Shown one piece after another: positions 7,440 through 11,197 of a DNA stretch of 11,197 bases. Location of the stretch: assembly GCA_021846145.1 (NCBI GenBank), contig JAJZCJ010000091.1, forward strand, positions 1-11,197. The letters run 5' to 3'. The DNA comes from Bacillota bacterium (GTDB taxonomy: Bacteria > Bacillota > Bacilli > Alicyclobacillales > SLC66). Made by a program: the position numbers and the translations under genes. Under the pieces are notes generated by a model, which was not told the origin of the DNA, ran no database searches, and saw only the letters and a list, made by a program, of their open reading frames with translations. Position 1 is the first letter of the stretch. Each line of letters opens with the position of its first letter.

Positions 7440-8047
7440 TGACTGGGATACTGTTAGGTTTGGCCTCAGGACTCACGCCAGGTCCGCTGCAAGCGCTGGT
7501 GATTTCCCAAAGCGCACAACACGGTTGGCGACGCGGGGTGCTGGTGTCGTTCGCGCCGCTAATCACCGATACCTTCATCGTGGTCGCAACGGTGTGGCTG
7601 TTCAGTCACGTCCCCACGTGGGTGTTGCATGGCATGACCGTGATCGGTGCTATCATGATCGCTTACATCGCACTTGACACGTGGCGCGCGTCACGTGCAC
7701 ATGCGGCGAACAGCAACCAACCCACCAACGCCGCCCATGATAGCAAAGGATTATGGCACGCCGTGTTAGTGAACATTATCAACCCGCACGCTTGGCTGTT
7801 CTGGGTGGTCGTTGGCTCCCCAATCACTGTTCGCTTTGCCAAAACATCCGTAGCCGAAGCACTTGTATTCATCCTTAGCTTTTACGTCTTACTTGTCGGC
7901 ATCAAAGTAGTGCTATCTGTCGGCGTGGATCGTGGTCTATCCTTGACAGGCGGAAAGGGAAGGTTGTGGGTTTTGCGAGGAACTGCCATATCACTCGTGA
8001 TACTTGCCATCGTAATGGGCATTACCGGCATCGTACAACTTTTTTAA
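7424..8047 (+). CDS. LysE/RhtB-family exporter
   Basis: This 207-residue inner-membrane protein belongs to the amino-acid exporter superfamily, which drives out amino acids or related metabolites. The start is GTG at 7424, with GGGAGGA 7 bases upstream, inside the end of ogt. The family's N-terminal motif GLTPGPLQALVISQSAQHG (16-34) is clear, and NIINPHAWLFWVVVGSP (117-133) corresponds to the NPK/NPHA-type motif of the second half. About six membrane segments can be placed: 4-26, 38-60, 66-86, 113-135, 143-166, 184-205. A hydrophilic loop (about 88-110) separates the halves. The substrate cannot be told from sequence. Co-transcription with ogt is likely, but a functional link is not evident. 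Confidence 0.85.
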   Translation: MLHALVTGILLGLASGLTPGPLQALVISQSAQHGWRRGVLVSFAPLITDTFIVVATVWLFSHVPTWVLHGMTVIGAIMIAYIALDTWRASRAHAANSNQPTNAAHDSKGLWHAVLVNIINPHAWLFWVVVGSPITVRFAKTSVAEALVFILSFYVLLVGIKVVLSVGVDRGLSLTGGKGRLWVLRGTAISLVILAIVMGITGIVQLF

Positions 8048-8078
8048 GCATACAATATGCAAGTATCACCAATTGCCC

Positions 8079-8438
8079 TCAAATTATATTTTGAAATGCC
8101 TCTAGTAATCGTTCCTTCTGAAATGGTTTCACAATAAAGTTCTTTGCCCCTGCTTTCATTGCGTCCAGTACCATTGTTTGTTGTCCCATAGCAGAAATCA
8201 TAAGAACTTTAGCATTTGGATCAATCGCCATAATTGCTCGCACTGCCTGAATCCCATCCATATCGGGCATCGTGATATCCATTGTAATGATATCTGGTTG
8301 TAGTTCCTTGAATTTCAATATAGCATCCTTACCATTTACCGCTTCTCCCACTACTTCATATCCGCTATTCGTCAGCATCTGATTGATTGACATACGCATG
8401 AACGCCGCATCATCTACAATTAACACTTTCACACTCAT
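8079..8438 (-). CDS. cheY: CheY-like single-domain response regulator
   Basis: This 119-residue protein is a bare receiver domain, closely resembling Bacillus CheY (VLIVDDAAFMRM at 5-16; MDITMPDMDG at 53-62; SAMGQQTMV at 82-90; FIVKPFQ at 101-107). CheY is phosphorylated by CheA and binds the flagellar switch. The acid pocket Asp9/Asp10, phospho-acceptor Asp54, Ser82 and Lys104 are all present. The ATG at 8438 is preferred over an ATG 21 bases upstream because GGGGGG lies 6 bases before it; the longer form would encode that Shine-Dalgarno. No CheA, flagellar or other chemotaxis gene is adjacent. It lies 49 bases downstream of the PucR-family gene on the same strand, behind a weak terminator-like hairpin. 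A non-motility role is possible. Confidence 0.88.
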   Translation of the reverse strand: MSVKVLIVDDAAFMRMSINQMLTNSGYEVVGEAVNGKDAILKFKELQPDIITMDITMPDMDGIQAVRAIMAIDPNAKVLMISAMGQQTMVLDAMKAGAKNFIVKPFQKERLLEAFQNII

Positions 8439-8459
8439 CTTAATCCCCCCACCATACAA

Positions 8460-8492
8460 ATAAAAATCCTATTGAACTAGAAGTTGTTCAAT
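8460..8492 (-). terminator. Weak terminator-like hairpin after the PucR-family gene
   Basis: On the minus strand ATTGAAC-N8-GTTCAAT (8492-8486 and 8477-8471) forms a perfect 7-bp stem overlapping the stop codon of the upstream gene, followed by AGGATTTTTA. The stem is AT-rich, so termination would be partial. Read-through into cheY is plausible. Confidence 0.35.
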
Positions 8493-9726
8493 GGTGATCA
8501 CTTTTTGCGATTTTTAGATCCAAGTACAACGAGAATTTTTGATCAGGATTGTTCAAATCAATGTCACCAATCTCCGAAATTCGTTTCAGGCGATAAAGCA
8601 GCGTATTAATGTGTACATGAAGCGCACTAGCCGCCGCTTTCGTGTTGCTGTCATGGTTCAAAAATACCTCTAGCGACTCCAATAATTGCGTTTGATGCTT
8701 TTCGTCATACTCGTGAAGTTTTTGCAATGATAAATTAGGGTGGTCTTCTGCCGCTATTTGTTCCATGATGATTGGTAAAAAACGATAAAATCCCAAACGT
8801 TGATAATCGAACACATCTTGGGTTTCAAATGGAAATTGTTGCTTAATCCGAATGACCGTCAACGCTTCCTGATAGCTTGTTGCAATTTGATCATACGACT
8901 GGTAAATACCACCTACCCCGCCGATAAGTTGCCCCATATGAAACCGCTCTTTCATTTGCAAAATTACCGTCTTCGCAAACTCGGTACCATGTTGCCACGT
9001 CCATTCTTCTTTGGCGCGAGGCCCCACCATCACAATTAATTGATTGCTTTCATACACGCTAAAAATCACGCGAAGTCGTTGCGTGGTGTTCATCACATAC
9101 ACCGTTTGTTCGTCATCTTTCGTGCTGATATCCTCATGAAACTGGAATACGATCACACAAAACGCAGACGCAAGCGTTAATTTTAATTGTTCGGCCTTGG
9201 CTTTAATCTTTTCATGAGACTGAAGGTGGCCAGTGAGAATTTGCCAGACAAATTCCCGTTGCTCCTCTTCCTCTTTAATTCTGGAGATCCGCAACTGCAA
9301 TAGTTTCCTACTCACCGCTTTTGCCGCCTGTTGCAGATGCAAAATTTGATCTTCATCCAATCGTTGTTGCTCTTCAATCACCCAGATATAGCCTAAAATT
9401 TCACCATCTTTTCGAACCGAAATCGCCACGCGATTGCCAAGTCCCACTGCGTCAATTGCAGACACTCGTACCGGCTCCGCACTGTTAGCCAAACGCTGCA
9501 TGACGCCATGCTTCCATAGACTATTAATCACTTTTTCAGGCACCCTACGTCCAATAATGGTGGAGATGCGAGCCGGGTCTGTCTCTTGATCGTGAGAACT
9601 ATACGAAAGCAAGCGATGATGTGCATCTTCTATGGTAATCGGGCGAGCAAGCACTGTACCAATCACATCTGCTAATTTCTCCAGCGAATCAAATGATTCC
9701 TTAAAAGGATCAAACGGAACGCGCAT
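8488..9726 (-). CDS. adeR: PucR-family transcriptional regulator, probable AdeR-like activator of ald
   Basis: This 412-residue DNA-binding protein has the PucR/CdaR architecture: an N-terminal GAF-like sensor (about 15-145; DAHHRLLSYSS, VAISVRKDGEILGYIWVIEE), a GGDEF-like middle domain (about 158-300; ending SYQEALTVIRIKQ), and a C-terminal helix-turn-helix (about 345-405; LLESLEVFLNHDSNTKAAAS then HVHINTLLYRLKRI). The ATG at 9726 is chosen because AGGAG lies about 10 bases upstream; a TTG at 9747 and a GTG at 9732 are alternatives. In B. subtilis the PucR-type AdeR is encoded next to ald and activates it in response to alanine. Here the gene is divergent from ald with a toxin-antitoxin pair between. 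The AdeR assignment rests on family plus context; PutR-like proline control is the main alternative. The effector is unconfirmed. Confidence 0.75.
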   Translation of the reverse strand: MRVPFDPFKESFDSLEKLADVIGTVLARPITIEDAHHRLLSYSSHDQETDPARISTIIGRRVPEKVINSLWKHGVMQRLANSAEPVRVSAIDAVGLGNRVAISVRKDGEILGYIWVIEEQQRLDEDQILHLQQAAKAVSRKLLQLRISRIKEEEEQREFVWQILTGHLQSHEKIKAKAEQLKLTLASAFCVIVFQFHEDISTKDDEQTVYVMNTTQRLRVIFSVYESNQLIVMVGPRAKEEWTWQHGTEFAKTVILQMKERFHMGQLIGGVGGIYQSYDQIATSYQEALTVIRIKQQFPFETQDVFDYQRLGFYRFLPIIMEQIAAEDHPNLSLQKLHEYDEKHQTQLLESLEVFLNHDSNTKAAASALHVHINTLLYRLKRISEIGDIDLNNPDQKFSLYLDLKIAKSDHH

Positions 9727-9784
9727 ATGCACGAATCTCCTAGTCAAACTTTGTGGTTCTCATCCTTACACAGTCCACTAAATA

Positions 9785-9826
9785 ATTTTGCATGTGATCA
9801 TCATCATTGTCAACTAGATTCGAATC
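9785..9826 (-). promoter_or_regulatory. Promoter of the PucR-family gene with an adjacent palindrome
   Basis: On the minus strand TTGACA (9813-9808, perfect -35), 17 bases and CAAAAT (9790-9785, 4/6 match) would start transcription about 50 bases before the start codon. A perfect 10-bp palindrome GATTCGAATC (9817-9826) sits immediately upstream of the -35 and could be a regulator site. Confidence 0.4.
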
Positions 9827-9844
9827 CCATGCATACGAGGCATA

Positions 9845-9920
9845 TTGATTTTCTCATCCAGATTTAGATATAATAAATTCAGAAAATCAGATAATCCGAT
9901 TAAGCGAGTATCAGTATAAT
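9845..9920 (+). promoter_or_regulatory. Promoter/operator region of the toxin-antitoxin operon
   Basis: Two perfect TATAAT boxes are present. The first (9869-9874) has TTGATT (9845-9850) 18 bases upstream and is the better promoter. The second (9915-9920) has no good -35. Between them lies the 11-bp dyad TAATC-C-GATTA (9892-9902), which falls where polymerase bound to either box would sit. Type II antitoxins usually repress their own operon, so this is the best operator candidate. Confidence 0.4.
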
Positions 9921-9943
9921 TTGAACCTCGGAGGGCATAAACT

Positions 9944-10270
9944 ATGGCTATAAAAACTCGTGAATCGAGGGGCTCACGCATGGTGAAAGCCTACTTGGGT
10001 AAAAGGTCACAACTCGTTTTGCCAAAGGCCATTGTAGACGAATTGCACTTACAAGAAGGTACCGAGTTTGAAATCGAAATTATTGACGGACGTATTGTGA
10101 TGGAACCGATGATTTCGATTCCACGTTCGCAGGCATGGTTTTGGACAGACCATTGGCAGCGGGCGGAGCAGGAGGCCGAAGAAGATATCCGTGAAGGCCG
10201 AATGACCACAGTGAACAACGAAAAAGAACTCGATGCATATTTGAGTCAACTCGATGTGGAGCGCGACTAA
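9944..10270 (+). CDS. Type II antitoxin, AbrB/MazE/SpoVT-fold
   Basis: This 108-residue protein should neutralise the toxin encoded directly downstream and repress the operon. The swapped-hairpin AbrB-type DNA-binding domain spans about 14-57 (YLGKRSQLVLPKAIVDELHL, then EGTEFEIEIIDGRIVMEP). The acidic C-terminal tail (about 62-108; QAWFWTDHWQRAEQEAEEDI, then GRMTTVNNEKELDAYLSQLD) is the kind of segment that wraps around RelE-fold toxins. The ATG at 9944 follows GGAGGG by 8 bases. A second ATG at 9980 also has GAGGGG upstream and begins at the conserved domain (MVKAYLGK), so a 96-residue product is possible. Toxin start follows the stop by three bases. Confidence 0.85.
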   Translation: MAIKTRESRGSRMVKAYLGKRSQLVLPKAIVDELHLQEGTEFEIEIIDGRIVMEPMISIPRSQAWFWTDHWQRAEQEAEEDIREGRMTTVNNEKELDAYLSQLDVERD

Positions 10271-10273
10271 CCG

Positions 10274-10540
10274 ATGGCCATTTTAAGATTCACAGAACGC
10301 TTTGACAAGAGTCTCAAGGAACTCGACCCCTTATCACAGAAAGCAGTGGCGAAAGCACTACGTTTATTACTACAAAATCCTCGTCACCCCTCCTTGCGCA
10401 CACGTAAAATGGAGGGGTTTACCAATGTTTTTGAGGCAAGTGCCAATATGGACATTCGACTCACATTTCATTATGTAAAGCCAGATACGATCGTTCTTCG
10501 AACTTGTGGTCATCACGATTCAACTTTGAACTATCCCTAA
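10274..10540 (+). CDS. Type II toxin, RelE/ParE (YafQ-like) superfamily
   Basis: This 88-residue basic protein has the RelE-fold order: N-terminal helices with FTERFDKSLKELDPLSQKAV (6-25), a HPSLRTRKMEG loop-strand (38-48), the core strands VFEASANMDIRLTFHY (52-67) and the C-terminal strand IVLRTCGHHDSTLNYP with the frequent G-x-HD ending (Gly79, His81, Asp82). Members of this superfamily mostly cut mRNA on the ribosome; ParE-type members instead poison gyrase. Arg62 and His80/His81 are the likely functional residues (inference). It begins 4 bases after the antitoxin stop with no Shine-Dalgarno of its own, so it depends on coupled translation. No terminator follows, so transcripts may continue towards ald. 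Confidence 0.85.
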   Translation: MAILRFTERFDKSLKELDPLSQKAVAKALRLLLQNPRHPSLRTRKMEGFTNVFEASANMDIRLTFHYVKPDTIVLRTCGHHDSTLNYP

Positions 10541-10575
10541 AGTTACCCCCCCTCCCCCATTTGACAGCGCAACCA

Positions 10576-10593
10576 TTTGTGTAATTTCACAAA
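10576..10593. promoter_or_regulatory. Inverted repeat upstream of ald, candidate AdeR-type binding site
   Basis: TTTGTG-N6-CACAAA is a perfect 6-bp dyad centred at 10584.5, about 73-75 bases upstream of the start site predicted from the TATAAT at 10646-10651. In B. subtilis an inverted repeat at nearly this distance (I recall -74.5) is needed for AdeR binding and ald activation. Confidence 0.5.
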
Positions 10594-10606
10594 CAAAGTG
10601 GACGCG

Positions 10607-10629
10607 TTCTCTTTTCTTTACAAAGAGAA
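10607..10629. promoter_or_regulatory. Second inverted repeat over the ald -35 zone
   Basis: TTCTCTTT-N7-AAAGAGAA is a perfect 8-bp dyad covering about -51 to -29 relative to the predicted ald start site. The stem is too AT-rich and lacks a following T-run for a terminator on the plus strand. A repressor or second activator site is more likely. Confidence 0.4.
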
Positions 10630-10645
10630 TTATATGAATTGCCCT

Positions 10646-10651
10646 TATAAT
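10646..10651 (+). promoter_or_regulatory. ald promoter -10 box
   Basis: TATAAT matches the consensus exactly, but the 16-18-base position upstream (about 10622-10629) is AAGAGA-like with no -35 match. A strong -10 without a -35 fits a promoter needing an activator. The predicted start is near 10658, leaving about 30 bases to the ATG. Confidence 0.5.
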
Positions 10652-10687
10652 TCAGCTAAGTCATTATAAATCATGGAGGAATACACA

Positions 10688-11197
10688 ATGATCATCGGCG
10701 TTCCCAAAGAGATAAAAAACAATGAAAATCGCGTAGCCATCACCCCAGCGGGCGTACTCTCGCTCATACAATCAGGACATGAAGTCATCATCGAAAGCGA
10801 AGCTGGAACGGGCAGCGGATTTACAGACGCGGTCTACCAAGCAGCAGGTGCCACCATCTTGACAAGTGCAGCTGATCTGTGGGCGCGCTCAGAAATGGTG
10901 ATCAAAGTCAAAGAACCACTCGCTTCTGAGTATAAATTTTTCCGCGAAGGTCTCATTTTATTTACCTATCTGCATCTTGCAGCAGAACCACACCTTGCAA
11001 AAGCGCTTAAAGAGCAAGGCGTGACGGCCATTGCTTATGAAACAGTACAAGTCGGCCACACGTTACCCTTACTCACACCAATGAGCGAAATTGCCGGTCG
11101 GATGTCGGCACAGATTGGTGCACAGTTTCTCGAAAAATTCGAAGGTGGTAAAGGCATTCTGTTGAGTGCTGTGCCCGGAGTCAAACGCGGAAAAGTG
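10688..11197 (+). CDS. ald: Alanine dehydrogenase, N-terminal 170 residues (runs off the right edge)
   Basis: Alanine dehydrogenase converts L-alanine to pyruvate and ammonia with NAD+, feeding alanine into central metabolism and, in Bacillus, supporting sporulation. The ATG follows GGAGG by 8 bases. The N-terminus [20 protein letters not shown] is diagnostic of the AlaDH/PNT family. Substrate-binding residues Arg15, Lys75 (KVKEP) and His96 (YLHLA) are at their usual positions. [11 protein letters not shown] (160-170) leads into the NAD-binding Rossmann domain, which lies beyond the window; family members are about 370 residues. The more usual GGVPGV reads SAVPGV here, which need not affect activity. 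The upstream region suggests activation by the divergent PucR-family protein. Confidence 0.95.
   Translation, partial: MIIGVPKEIKNNENRVAITPAGVLSLIQSGHEVIIESEAGTGSGFTDAVYQAAGATILTSAADLWARSEMVIKVKEPLASEYKFFREGLILFTYLHLAAEPHLAKALKEQGVTAIAYETVQVGHTLPLLTPMSEIAGRMSAQIGAQFLEKFEGGKGILLSAVPGVKRGKV

Noticed and set aside
8048..8060. GCATA-CAA-TATGC hairpin between the exporter and cheY as a bidirectional terminator
   Set aside because: The stem is only 5 bp and AT-rich, and the T-run lies on the wrong side on the plus strand, with A-run downstream on the minus strand.
10544..10559. C-rich run after the toxin gene as a terminator or structured element
   Set aside because: No complementary G-rich arm follows within a useful distance, so no stem can form.
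10541..10687. Riboswitch or leader RNA before ald
   Set aside because: The predicted start site leaves only about 30 bases of leader, too short for a known riboswitch or T-box.

Overview
The window looks like chromosome from a Gram-positive, probably spore-forming Bacilli (Alicyclobacillaceae-like) organism of moderate GC. The reasons are Bacillus-type CheY, alanine dehydrogenase and PucR/AdeR-like regulator sequences, strong Shine-Dalgarno sites, frequent TTG/GTG starts, and an RND pump with a lipoprotein adaptor but no outer-membrane channel gene. The exported adaptor is rich in Gln, Asn, Ala, Ser and Thr and poor in charged residues, which would suit an acidic exterior (inference). I see no RNA genes, insertion sequences, CRISPR arrays or prophage genes.

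Layout. Bases 1-346 (minus) hold the N-terminal part of an AAA+ ATPase that runs off the left edge. A 327-base intergenic stretch follows, with divergent promoter candidates. A two-gene operon (674-5766, plus) encodes a lipoprotein-type efflux adaptor with an unusually long helical region and an RND permease whose proton-relay residues are partly replaced. A cephalosporin-C deacetylase/acetylxylan esterase-family hydrolase (5763-6725, minus) converges on the permease, and the two stop codons overlap. A divergent promoter region with an inverted repeat separates it from an operon of a methylguanine-DNA methyltransferase (ogt) and a LysE/RhtB-type exporter (6864-8047, plus; 16-base overlap). A stand-alone CheY and a PucR-family regulator follow on the minus strand (8079-9726).

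Right end. The PucR-family regulator is divergent from ald (alanine dehydrogenase, 10688 to the edge). This recalls the adeR-ald pair of Bacillus subtilis, where the PucR-type activator AdeR switches on ald. Here a type II toxin-antitoxin pair (AbrB/MazE-fold antitoxin 9944-10270, RelE/ParE-fold toxin 10274-10540) sits between them. The ald upstream region has a perfect -10 box without a good -35, an 18-base inverted repeat TTTGTG-N6-CACAAA centred about 74 bases upstream of the predicted start site, and a second perfect 8-bp inverted repeat over the -35 zone. Together these suggest activator-dependent control.

Most notable points: the Asp-to-Phe change in the permease's TM4 relay motif, the oversized adaptor with two hairpin-tip-like segments, the toxin-antitoxin insertion into adeR-ald, and the two ald operator-like repeats.
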